From the NCBI GenBank assembly GCA_020722245.1, contig DYLE01000036.1, positions 1-15,252 of the forward strand: a stretch of DNA of 15,252 nt. The letters run 5' to 3'. The position numbers were made by a program, and so were the translations under genes. This DNA comes from Desulfonema limicola (GTDB taxonomy: Bacteria > Desulfobacterota > Desulfobacteria > Desulfobacterales > Desulfosalsimonadaceae). Positions 1 through 6,416 of this stretch are shown here, one piece after another. The notes below the pieces were generated by a model. That model searched no databases and had not been told where the DNA came from. It saw nothing but the letters and a program-made list of their open reading frames with translations. How positions within the stretch are numbered: the first letter of the stretch is position 1; every line of letters begins with the position of its first letter.

Positions 1-173
1 ACTGCGCAGGCCCCGCCCCGGGATTCCGGTCCGTAGGACTGCACCAGGGTGCTTTCCCGGCCGTCCCCCAGGGCCGCCGCCATGCCCAGAATTTTTCCAG
101 CCAGAATAATCCCCTGCCCCCCAAATCCGGTGACGATGATTTCCCGGCGTTTGGTTTTATGCGCGTTGGTCAT
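1..173 (-). CDS. korC: 2-oxoacid:ferredoxin oxidoreductase gamma subunit (N-terminal fragment)
   Basis: Only the first 57 codons lie in the window; the gene continues past base 1. The frame starts at ATG 173-171, about six bases after an AGGAAG ribosome site. The residues read MTNAHKTKRREIIVTGFGG, then QGIILAGKILGMAAA, then DGRESTLVQSYGPESRGG. This is the standard N-terminus of the gamma subunit (POR/KOR gamma domain), with the glycine-rich first beta-alpha turn and the SYGPESRGG signature. The gamma subunit assembles with alpha, beta and the ferredoxin subunit in the cytoplasm to oxidise a CoA-forming 2-oxoacid. It is the last gene of the korDABC order, but is separated from korB by 218 nt holding a large inverted repeat, so co-transcription is likely but not certain. 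Substrate (2-oxoglutarate versus a branched-chain oxoacid) cannot be fixed from this piece. Confidence 0.9.
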   Translation of the reverse strand, partial: MTNAHKTKRREIIVTGFGGQGIILAGKILGMAAALGDGRESTLVQSYGPESRGGACA

Positions 174-233
174 GTTTCTTCCTGGTTTATCAGAAGATTG
201 CGAACTGTTATCATTCTTTAAGCAACCTTATGT

Positions 234-383
234 AAAAAGTTTATAAGTGATCTAAAGTGACCTAAAGTGCCTAAAGTTATGGACTGCGCTAACCGCGCAA
301 TCATTTTATTATAAAATTGACAATGCCGTAGGCATTCACCACAACTTTAGTTCACTTGAAACTTTAGTCACTTCAAACTTTTA
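234..383. repeat. Large imperfect inverted repeat with internal hairpins between korB and korC
   Basis: The outer arms are 234-282 and 339-383. The reverse complement of the right arm follows the left arm with few differences (AAAAGTTT, AAGTGA, CTAAAGT, then CTAAAGTT.TGG shared). Each arm repeats the short unit CTAAAGT at spacings of roughly 10 bases (252, 262 and 271 on the left; complements ACTTTAG-like at 344 and 361 on the right). The core contains three further small hairpins: TGCGC/GCGCA at 285-299, TTTTAT/ATAAAA at 304-316 and AATGCC/GGCATT at 322-336. The block is AT-rich, non-coding and unlike the flanking genes. It resembles a REP/BIME-like or miniature inverted-repeat element. No transposase and no clear target-site duplication were seen. 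Confidence 0.7.
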
Positions 384-391
384 TCTGTCCT

Positions 392-1222
392 TTACCCCGC
401 CCTTCTCCTCCGGATTTCCTCATAGAGCATGTCCGCCGTGGGCCGGTCGATGTCCACGAATTTGCCCAGAACCACCCCTTTTTCAAAATCCAGGTCCAGA
501 TCCCGGGGATCCGCGTCGTTGCGGATGATGGTGTGGGTCTGAAATTTCTTCACCAGATCCATCAGTTTGACTTTATTGCGTCGGACATAGTTGATGGGAC
601 ACGGCGACAGCACCTCGATAAAGGAAAAGCCGCGATGGGCCATGGCTTCGGCAAAGGTGTCGGTCAAATCCCTGGTATGGATCATGGTCCACCGGGCCAC
701 ATAGGTGGCGCCGGAGGCGATGGCCAAAAGCGGCAGATTGAAGGGCGACTCCGGGTTTCCGTAAGGGGTTGTGGCGGACTGGGCATTGTGGGGGGTCGTG
801 GCCGCCACCTGGCCGCCGGTCATGCCGTAGATGAAATTATTGATGCAGATCACCGTAAGATCCATATTGCGCCGGGCCGCATGGATAAAATGATTGCCCC
901 CGATGGCGAACAGGTCTCCGTCCCCGGAAAACACGATGACATTGAGTTCCGGATTGGCCATCTTGATGCCCGTGGCAAAGGGGATGGCCCGGCCGTGGGT
1001 GGTGTGAAAGGAATCCAGCCGCGCGTAGCCGGCCCCCCGGCCCGAGCAGCCGATGCCCGAGACCATGGTGAATTTCCGGTATTCGATGCCGGTCTGCTTG
1101 ATGGCGGAAAGGCATGCGGAAAAAACCGTTCCCACCCCGCAGCCGGGACACCAGATATGGGGGATCCGCTCTGTTCGGATCAGGTCTTCTAAAGGATGAA
1201 CCCGCTGTTTTGCTTTTGCCAT
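392..1222 (-). CDS. korB: 2-oxoacid:ferredoxin oxidoreductase beta subunit (TPP-binding)
   Basis: Product of 276 aa, the usual length for KorB. It carries thiamine diphosphate and part of the electron path of the 2-oxoacid:ferredoxin oxidoreductase. CPGCG lies at 25-29 and GIGCSGRG at 56-63. The TPP/Mg motif GDGD is at 100-103, followed by NN at 128-129 and YGMTGGQ. THGRAIPFATG at 75-85 and SPCPINYVRRN near 206-216 are also family hallmarks. The open frame extends upstream to 1375, but the ATG at 1222 is chosen: the family begins at this point, and GAGGCGG in the end of korA gives a ribosome site. korA stops only 4 nt upstream, so the two are translationally linked. The plus-strand frames across this gene are shadows. 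Confidence 0.95.
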   Translation of the reverse strand: MAKAKQRVHPLEDLIRTERIPHIWCPGCGVGTVFSACLSAIKQTGIEYRKFTMVSGIGCSGRGAGYARLDSFHTTHGRAIPFATGIKMANPELNVIVFSGDGDLFAIGGNHFIHAARRNMDLTVICINNFIYGMTGGQVAATTPHNAQSATTPYGNPESPFNLPLLAIASGATYVARWTMIHTRDLTDTFAEAMAHRGFSFIEVLSPCPINYVRRNKVKLMDLVKKFQTHTIIRNDADPRDLDLDFEKGVVLGKFVDIDRPTADMLYEEIRRRRAG

Positions 1223-1226
1223 GGGA

Positions 1227-2372
1227 TTAAACCGCCTCTTTGATGCGATTGATGACTTCATCCGGCGTGATGATCGTTCCGCCTGCATGCCCCACCAGAC
1301 AGCAGCTTGCATTGGCCCCGGCACAGCGTTCCACCTCGCGACTGATCTGGCCCATGTTGATCTCCACCGTGACAAACCCCTTCACCCGCCGGGCAAGCTC
1401 CCGGATGATATGATCCGGGAACGGCCAGACCGTAATCAGCCGCAGCAACCCGGCCTTGATTCCCATGCGCCGGGCCTCGTCCACGGCCGTGTAGCTGGTG
1501 CGGGCCGACACGCCGTAGGACACGACGATCATCTCCGCATCCTTCAGAAGATAGCCTTCGGTGCGGATGATATCCTCGATATTGTTGCGGATCTTGGCCA
1601 GGAGCCGGGAGATCATGTCTTTCTGGGTGTCCACGGACATGACAGGATAACCCTGCTCGTCATGGGTCAGGCCCGTGACGTGGATGTTGAAGCCGTCTCC
1701 GATGGCGGGCATGGGAGAAACCCCGTTTTTCAATGGCTGGTAAGGTTTGAACCGGTCCTTGCGACCCACCGGCCGGACCCGCGACACCGTATGGATTTTG
1801 GAAGCTTCCGGAATAACGACTTTTTCACTCATATGACCGACCACTTCATCGGACATGATGAAGACCGGCACCCGGTATTTTTCGCTTAAATTAAACGCTT
1901 CGATGGTCAGGTCGAACATTTCCTGGGGGGATGCCGGGGCCATGGCGATGATCTCATAATCCCCATGAGACCCCCACCGGGCCTGCATCATATCCGCCTG
2001 GGCCCCCATGGTGGGAAGTCCCGTGCTCGGGCCGGCCCGCTGGACATTCACCACCACGCAGGGGGTTTCCGTCACCACCGCAAGGCCCACGCTTTCCATC
2101 ATCAGGGAAAACCCCGGCCCGGAGGTGGCGGTCATAACCTTGGCCCCGGTCCAGGCGGCCCCGAGAATGGAGGTGATGGCGGCGATTTCATCCTCCATCT
2201 GAATAAAGGTCCCGCCCACATCCGGCAGGCGCTCGGCCATGCGCTCGGCCACTTCCGTGGCCGGCGTGATGGGATAGCCCCCGAAAAAGGTGCAGCCCGC
2301 GGCAATGGCGCCCTCGGCGCAGGCGACATCCCCATTGATAAAATGCTTCCCGGTGAGGACTTTTGGTTCCAT
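1227..2372 (-). CDS. korA: 2-oxoacid:ferredoxin oxidoreductase alpha subunit
   Basis: Product of 381 aa, standard for a KorA lacking a fused gamma domain. It forms the catalytic core with KorB and decarboxylates a 2-oxoacid to its acyl-CoA while reducing ferredoxin. The pyrimidine-binding domain shows GGYPITPATE at 31-40, the acidic MEDEIAA at 59-65, and TSGPGFSLM at 83-91. RAGPSTGLPT (112-121) follows, and a C-terminal transketolase-like domain ends in a VEINMGQ-type segment. The ATG at 2372 is preceded by AGGAAAACGG, a usable ribosome site. The first residues resemble 2-oxoglutarate oxidoreductases (KorA), but branched-chain-oxoacid (VorB) enzymes are close relatives and the substrate is inferred. 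It is flanked by korD upstream and korB 4 nt downstream. Confidence 0.93.
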   Translation of the reverse strand: MEPKVLTGKHFINGDVACAEGAIAAGCTFFGGYPITPATEVAERMAERLPDVGGTFIQMEDEIAAITSILGAAWTGAKVMTATSGPGFSLMMESVGLAVVTETPCVVVNVQRAGPSTGLPTMGAQADMMQARWGSHGDYEIIAMAPASPQEMFDLTIEAFNLSEKYRVPVFIMSDEVVGHMSEKVVIPEASKIHTVSRVRPVGRKDRFKPYQPLKNGVSPMPAIGDGFNIHVTGLTHDEQGYPVMSVDTQKDMISRLLAKIRNNIEDIIRTEGYLLKDAEMIVVSYGVSARTSYTAVDEARRMGIKAGLLRLITVWPFPDHIIRELARRVKGFVTVEINMGQISREVERCAGANASCCLVGHAGGTIITPDEVINRIKEAV

Positions 2373-2396
2373 CCGTTTTCCTGTGCGGCTTTCAGA

Positions 2397-2424
2397 CCGA
2401 AGGCTGAAGGCTGAAGACTGAAGG
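2397..2424. repeat. Four-copy heptamer tandem repeat in the korD-korA gap
   Basis: Four adjoining 7-base units read CCGAAGG, CTGAAGG, CTGAAGA, CTGAAGG on the plus strand, 25 bases upstream of the korA start. Just beyond it, the 10-mer AATAAAATGG occurs twice (2432-2441 and 2447-2456), ending at the korD stop. It is too short to be a coding remnant and looks like a slippage-prone simple repeat in the operon's intergenic spacer. Confidence 0.75.
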
Positions 2425-2456
2425 TATCAATAATAAAATGGCAACGAATAAAATGG

Positions 2457-2735
2457 TCATGGGGATGGGCTCCCGGCCACTGGGGGGACTTCCTCCGTAT
2501 AAATGGCGAATTCCGGACACAACTGCTCGCAGTAATGGCAGTTGAGACATCCGTCGGACACCACCATGGGCGGATGATACCCCTTTTTGTTAAATTCCTT
2601 GGAAAACGCCAGGACCTCCCGGGGGCAAAATTCAATACAGTATCCACACCCCTTGCAGCGATCCGCGATAATGTGAACGATTCCCCGGACGATGGGTATC
2701 TCGTTGATATCCAGGGGAGCCCGCCAATATTTCAT
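2457..2735 (-). CDS. korD: 2-oxoacid:ferredoxin oxidoreductase ferredoxin subunit, 2x[4Fe-4S]
   Basis: Product of 92 aa and first gene of the kor operon. It is an electron-carrying subunit with two complete 4Fe-4S binding motifs: Cys 27, 30, 33 with 37, and Cys 63, 66, 69 with 73, each CX2CX2CX3C followed by Pro. These fit the bacterial-type ferredoxin fold that passes electrons from the TPP site to soluble ferredoxin. The frame is open back to an ATG at 2786. The ATG at 2735 is preferred because GAGGA lies seven bases upstream and because the extra 17 residues are unusual for the family. An 84-nt spacer with a heptamer repeat separates it from korA. Confidence 0.9.
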   Translation of the reverse strand: MKYWRAPLDINEIPIVRGIVHIIADRCKGCGYCIEFCPREVLAFSKEFNKKGYHPPMVVSDGCLNCHYCEQLCPEFAIYTEEVPPVAGSPSP

Positions 2736-3014
2736 GGATATATCCTCGGTTATGGATCTAAAAAATTTTAAAAATATGAATAGCACTCTATACCGTTTGT
2801 GTAAAATATCAACTATAAATGTTAAAAAATGCCATTTTTTGAGATACCCCCCTGGTTTTTGGAGGGGTATCTTAAAAACGGATTCTCCACGATATGTTGG
2901 ATATCAAGTCTACTATTGTTAAAAAACCAGCGCTGTCACGGTAATCATATGGGGTTCATTGACAATACGATTCCTTTTCGTTTTGTTTATTTTTAAAACG
3001 GGTTGACACATGCC
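2736..3014. other. Divergent intergenic region between kor operon and toxin-antitoxin pair
   Basis: An AT-rich, non-coding stretch that must hold the start of the leftward kor transcript. Leftward, a TATAGA box lies at about 2789-2794 (minus strand) but has no well-spaced -35, so the kor promoter is not resolved. Rightward, TTGACA occurs at 2959-2964 and again at 3003-3008, each lacking a good -10 at the normal distance. A nested palindrome at 2824-2878 dominates the region and is listed separately. Confidence 0.45.
2824..2878. promoter_or_regulatory. Two overlapping palindromes upstream of korD
   Basis: Palindrome 1, at 2824-2840, is AAAAAATG, C, CATTTTTT. Palindrome 2 pairs 2836-2850 (TTTTTGAGATACCCC) with 2864-2878 (GGGGTATCTTAAAAA), a 15-bp stem with one G-T pair and a 13-base loop. 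They share the T tract at 2836-2840, so in RNA they would be mutually exclusive. Neither strand shows the GC stem plus T-run layout of a simple terminator. The position about 100 bases upstream of korD suits an operator or a leader switch. Function is inferred only from symmetry and position. Confidence 0.45.
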
Positions 3015-3043
3015 TTCAACCAGTTTGTCCTTCAAAGTATAAA
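3015..3043 (+). promoter_or_regulatory. Candidate promoter of the antitoxin-toxin pair
   Basis: TTCAAC (3015-3020) and TATAAA (3038-3043) are 17 bases apart. Transcription would begin near 3050, shortly before the antitoxin ATG at 3066. The -35 matches only half of the consensus, so this is a moderate guess. Confidence 0.35.
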
Positions 3044-3065
3044 CCCTAATCAACAGGGGAAAATC

Positions 3066-3299
3066 ATGAAAGCCACTGCCAAAGAGTCAAGGTTTAATTT
3101 CAAAGGACTTCTTGAAGCAGTCAATCGAGGCGAAGAGGTCATCATTACCTTTCGGGGTAAGCCCTGCGCCAAACTCGTTCCCTATAAAGAGAAGAATAAA
3201 AGAGTCATAACAAACGAACTGTTCGGCGTCTGGAAAGATAACGAAAAAGTTCAGAAGGTCGATGCGTATGTCCGAGGCTTAAGAGAAGGAAGGTTTTAG
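3066..3299 (+). CDS. Phd/YefM-family antitoxin
   Basis: Product of 77 aa. It matches the Phd/YefM antitoxin pattern: an N-terminal DNA-binding fold with KESRFNFKGLLEAVNRGEEV, then ITFRGKPCAKLVPY where the family has I..G.P.A.L.P, and a basic, disordered C-terminal tail that would wrap the toxin. Such proteins neutralise the partner toxin and repress their own operon. The ATG at 3066 is chosen over the further upstream start at 3003 because AGGGGA lies seven bases before it and the family starts there. Its stop codon abuts the toxin ATG with no gap, typical of a type II pair. Confidence 0.85.
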   Translation: MKATAKESRFNFKGLLEAVNRGEEVIITFRGKPCAKLVPYKEKNKRVITNELFGVWKDNEKVQKVDAYVRGLREGRF

Positions 3300-3678
3300 A
3301 TGCTTATCGATACGGATGTCATTATCTGGTATATGAAGGGCAATCAGAATGCATACAATGCCTTGGAGAACACAAAAAATTTCTTTATCTCTGTCGTCAC
3401 ATATATGGAATTGGTGCAAGGGATGAGGGATAAAAGCGAGTTGAACCATCTCCGCAAAGCACTTCATGCCTGGAACACGAAAATTCTTTATATTTCTGAA
3501 GAGATATCCGTTAAAACGATGTTTTTTGTGGAGCAGCGTTTTTTTAAGCCATGCCATTCAACTGGCGGATGCGTTGATTGCTGCTACGGCAATTTCCCAC
3601 GGGGTCCCGATTCTGACCGGAAATGATAAGCGTTATAAGATTTTTAAAGGCCTACAGATTAAAAAATTTCGCCCTTAA
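3300..3678 (+). pseudogene. vapC: VapC-type PIN-domain toxin, frameshifted at a T7 run
   Basis: Starting at ATG 3300, the frame reads a PIN domain: Asp4 in MLIDTDVIIWY, Glu37 in VVTYMELVQG. After Arg80 it enters TTTTTTT at 3539-3545 and drifts into unrelated residues, ending at 108 aa. Removing one T joins it to the next frame, which carries LADALIAATA and GVPILTGNDKRYK, ending in KKFRP at 3678. The rejoined 125-aa protein has the full acidic set (Asp4, Glu37, Asp90, Asp109) of Mg-dependent RNases of the VapC family. As written, the product lacks the last two acidic residues and should be inactive. The cause may be a true mutation, slippage that still yields some full product, or a homopolymer sequencing error. 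The intact antitoxin sits directly upstream. Confidence 0.85.
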
Positions 3679-3780
3679 CCATTAAAACAACGGCGAATCA
3701 TTCACTTTGCCGGATCGCCAATGCGCCTGGTGAGTGAAGCCGATCGGCCCCGGTTAGATCACTTAACCCACCTTTCCGGT

Positions 3781-4713
3781 TTAAAACATGCCCCTTTCCC
3801 AGCGCCGGTCAAGCCGGGTGATCCCCTCCTCCTGCGCCTCGCCAATCGCGGACCGGAACTCTTCGACGGTGACCGGCCTTGAAAGCCCCGGTGTTTCATG
3901 CGCCCTTCCGCAGGGCCTGTACTGGGACATTACATTCACATAGGTGTGGGGGGATACCGACTGATAAAGAAACCGCGCGATATCCCGTGTGCCGGCAAGA
4001 CCCCCGGGAAGGACAAGATGCCTGACCAGAAGCCCCCTTTGCGCGATACCGGATTCGTCGACAACCAGGTCCCCGACCTGGCGGTGCATCTCCACCACCG
4101 CATCCCGGGCGATCCGGGGATAATCCGGAGCACGGCAGGTAAGCTCCGCTACCCGGCTATCCCAGAACTTGAAATCCGGCATGTAAATATCGATGATGCC
4201 TTCCAAAAGTTTAAGGGTTTCCACACGATCATAGCCACCGGAGTTATAAACCAGGGGAATGAAAAGCCCGTGCTCGATGGCTTTTTCAAGGGCGGACAGG
4301 ATCTGCACCACCACATGGGTCGGGGTGACCAGGTTGATGTTGTGGCAGCCCTGGTCCTGAAGGGCGATCATCATGCCGGCAAGGGTTTCGTCCGTGACCT
4401 CCTCCCCCAGGCCTTCATGGCTGATCTCATAATTCTGACAGAAATTGCACAGGAGGTTGCAGTGGGTAAAAAAAATCGTGCCTGAGCCGTTTTGTCCTAC
4501 CAGAGGGGCTTCCTCGCCATAGTGGGGATGAAAGGCGGCAACGACGGCATTGCTTCCTGTCTTACAAATCCCTTTCTCGCCGGCCAGCCGGTTGACACCG
4601 CATTTTCTGGGGCAGAGTTCGCAGTGTTTCCACATGCTGCGGCCGGCTTCTATCTTTTGACGCAACCGGCCGGTCTTGAAGGTTTCAATATAGGCGGGAA
4701 CACCATCAGCCAT
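3781..4713 (-). CDS. COG1313 radical SAM protein (PflA/PflX-like)
   Basis: Product of 310 aa. The radical SAM cluster motif CNLLCNFC (Cys85, 89, 92) has the canonical CX3CX2C spacing and follows an FFTH strand. An N-terminal Cys set (31, 34, 38 and 50, in CELCPRKCGVNR and GICKTG) is typical of the COG1313 branch related to pyruvate formate-lyase activases and may bind a second metal site. A YMPDFKFW segment and NVMSQYRP near the C-terminus also fit that branch. Members are widespread in anaerobes, and their substrate is unknown or debated. No glycyl-radical enzyme is nearby. The start is 12 nt after the stop of the cyclic-nucleotide-binding protein, so the two are probably one transcript. The ATG has only a weak ribosome site (AGAAG directly adjacent). 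Confidence 0.85.
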   Translation of the reverse strand: MADGVPAYIETFKTGRLRQKIEAGRSMWKHCELCPRKCGVNRLAGEKGICKTGSNAVVAAFHPHYGEEAPLVGQNGSGTIFFTHCNLLCNFCQNYEISHEGLGEEVTDETLAGMMIALQDQGCHNINLVTPTHVVVQILSALEKAIEHGLFIPLVYNSGGYDRVETLKLLEGIIDIYMPDFKFWDSRVAELTCRAPDYPRIARDAVVEMHRQVGDLVVDESGIAQRGLLVRHLVLPGGLAGTRDIARFLYQSVSPHTYVNVMSQYRPCGRAHETPGLSRPVTVEEFRSAIGEAQEEGITRLDRRWERGMF

Positions 4714-4725
4714 CTTCTATGGCTT

Positions 4726-5268
4726 TTATTCGGTTGGATGATCGCTTTCCGAGATGAAATCCTGAATCAGGGTGTCCACATCGTCCAGGTCAAGCTCCGA
4801 CTGTTTTTCAAGCACCAGGTCTTCATTGGCATGCTTCAGCTTGTTTAACAGGTTTAAAACGATCAGCATGAGCAGCTTGTTTCCGGCATGGGGATGCACC
4901 CTGAAAAAATAAACCAGGTCCTTGCGGCCGATCTGAATCACCGTGGTATCACAGGTGCAGGTGACAGTGGCGGTCCGCTTGGCCAGCAGGAATATGGCGG
5001 CCTCTCCAAAAACCTCACCCGGGCTGATGCTGGATATCACCACCTTCTTGTCGTTCATGTCATTGACCGACACCTCGACCTTACCGTTGATCACGGCATA
5101 CAGAGAATCCCCCACATCCCCCTGGCGGATCACGGTTTCCCCCTTTTTAAAATGAAGAAGGGAGGCGATCAAAAGAATCTTTTGCAGTTCATTCTCATCC
5201 AACCAATGAAAAATCTGTATGTTTTTGATGCTCGGCAGGTACTGCAGGATATTGGTCTCTTGTTCCAT
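4726..5268 (-). CDS. Cyclic nucleotide-binding domain protein without DNA-binding domain
   Basis: Product of 180 aa. Residues about 18-125 form one cNMP-binding beta barrel: KKGETVIRQGDVGDSLYAVI, then NGKVEVSV, then the phosphate-binding cassette FGEAAIF...KRTATV (87-102) with Glu89 and Arg98 in the ligand-contacting positions. The remaining 55 residues are a predicted helix with a strongly acidic tail (SELDLDDVDTL). No helix-turn-helix follows, so it is not a CRP/FNR regulator and probably acts by protein contact in the cytoplasm. It is first in a two-gene unit with the radical SAM protein, and so may sense a nucleotide to control it. That link is inference. Confidence 0.85.
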   Translation of the reverse strand: MEQETNILQYLPSIKNIQIFHWLDENELQKILLIASLLHFKKGETVIRQGDVGDSLYAVINGKVEVSVNDMNDKKVVISSISPGEVFGEAAIFLLAKRTATVTCTCDTTVIQIGRKDLVYFFRVHPHAGNKLLMLIVLNLLNKLKHANEDLVLEKQSELDLDDVDTLIQDFISESDHPTE

Positions 5269-5624
5269 GCGTTATCCCCGGTGTTGCGTATTGTTCTGTA
5301 AAAAGGCTCGGGTTATGATTCTAAACCCGACGATTAAGGATTGATTTTTTTGGGTTGTCCAACAGCCCTTGTCCTGTTGTTTGGAAATTTGTGATTAAAT
5401 CGTATGCTAAAGGCCGCCGGGTGTCAAGAAATATTTTTAAATATCAAGATTTTATATAAAGATTTGTTTTTTTCAAGAAAACTAAAAAGAAAAAACAATC
5501 TCTCTTCAACCGCTGACAAAAACTATTATCGTTGATTTTCTACCCCTCCTTTTGCTAATTTTCTTAAAACAAATTAAAGTCGCATAATCGACGGGCTTAA
5601 AACCTTTCCTTGAAAGCAAAAGAA
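5269..5624. other. Divergent AT-rich intergenic region with two dyads
   Basis: This 356-base region separates two divergent genes and contains no plausible gene. A perfect 7-bp dyad, TCGGGTT (5308-5314) and AACCCGA (5324-5330) with 9 bases between, lies about 50 bp upstream of the cNMP-domain gene. A second, CAACAG/CTGTTG at 5360-5379, lies next to it. The right half (about 5430-5580) is a long A/T tract with no clear -10/-35 pair. Either dyad could be an operator; neither has a following T run. Confidence 0.4.
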
Positions 5625-6413
5625 ATGGGCAAAAAACGGATCACTCTGATTTCCTGGAATGTAAACGGCCTGAGGGCCGCATGGGGAAAGGGGTTTCTCA
5701 ATTCTTTTTTAGGCCTCAACGCCGATGTGGTCTGCATTCAGGAAACCAAGCTTCAGGAGGATCAGCTTTTCCCCGAGCTGATCCACATCAACGGGTATTC
5801 CTCCTACTGGTCCCATTGCAGCGTTAAAAAAGGATACAGCGGGGTGGGGGCCTGGACCCGGATCAAACCGGTTTCAGTGGAATACGGCATCGGAAAGGAG
5901 AGCTACGACCGGGAGGGCCGAATCCTGAAGTTTGATTTTAAAAATTTTCTGTTGTTTAACGTATACTTCCCCAACGGCCAGATGAGTGAGGAAAGGCTTC
6001 GCTACAAGCTCGACTTCTACAATGACTTTTTTAAATACGCCAACAAACTCAGGGATCAGGGAAAACGGCTTGTCATCACCGGGGACTTCAACACCGCTCA
6101 CAACGAGATCGACCTGAAGCATCCCAAGGCCAACGAAAACCGGTCGGGTTTTTTAAGGATAGAACGCGACTGGCTGGACAGAATCGTGGCCGAGGGTTAT
6201 GTGGACACCTTCAGGCATCTTTATCCGGACACCGTCAAGTATTCCTGGTGGAGCTACCGGTTTAAGGCCCGGGAGCACAACGCCGGGTGGCGCATCGACT
6301 ATTTTTTCGTCACGTCAAACATGATCAATGAGGGGCTGGTCAAAGACGCCTTTATCGATAATGAAGTGACAGGCTCCGATCACTGCCCGGTCGGGCTGGT
6401 CCTGGAGTTTTAA
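5625..6413 (+). CDS. xth: Exodeoxyribonuclease III (AP endonuclease, family 1)
   Basis: Product of 262 aa, normal for the ExoIII family. It cuts DNA 5' of abasic sites and degrades 3' ends during base-excision repair. The metal and catalytic set is complete: Asn12 in SWNVNGLRA, Glu40 in CIQETK, Tyr114 in NVYFPNG, Asp154 and Asn156 in GDFNTAHNEIDL, Asp225 in WRIDYFFVT, and Asp252-His253 in SDHCPVG. The frame could also begin at TTG 5610, but ATG 5625 is preferred: the family starts close to this methionine and the added residues look unconserved. Neither start has a strong ribosome site. The flavodoxin-like gene follows after 3 nt, so they form one operon. Confidence 0.95.
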   Translation: MGKKRITLISWNVNGLRAAWGKGFLNSFLGLNADVVCIQETKLQEDQLFPELIHINGYSSYWSHCSVKKGYSGVGAWTRIKPVSVEYGIGKESYDREGRILKFDFKNFLLFNVYFPNGQMSEERLRYKLDFYNDFFKYANKLRDQGKRLVITGDFNTAHNEIDLKHPKANENRSGFLRIERDWLDRIVAEGYVDTFRHLYPDTVKYSWWSYRFKAREHNAGWRIDYFFVTSNMINEGLVKDAFIDNEVTGSDHCPVGLVLEF

Positions 6414-6416
6414 AAG

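Noticed and set aside
234..383. CRISPR-like repeats suggested by the recurring CTAAAGT units
   Set aside because: The units are only 7-8 bases at spacings of about 10, with no spacers of CRISPR size and no cas genes.
533..1192. 219-codon plus-strand open frame opposite korB
   Set aside because: It lies wholly antisense to a clear KorB with all motifs, and its Gly/His/Asp-rich sequence matches no family; a GC-driven shadow.
1221..1889. 222-codon plus-strand open frame opposite korA
   Set aside because: Antisense to KorA, no motif and no ribosome site consistent with a gene.
2836..2878. Reading the GATACCCC/GGGGTATC stem as an intrinsic terminator
   Set aside because: The stem is flanked by A on the exit side on both strands, so no U tract follows the hairpin in either direction.
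3898..4485. 195-codon plus-strand open frame opposite the radical SAM gene
   Set aside because: Antisense to a protein with an intact CX3CX2C motif; no independent evidence.
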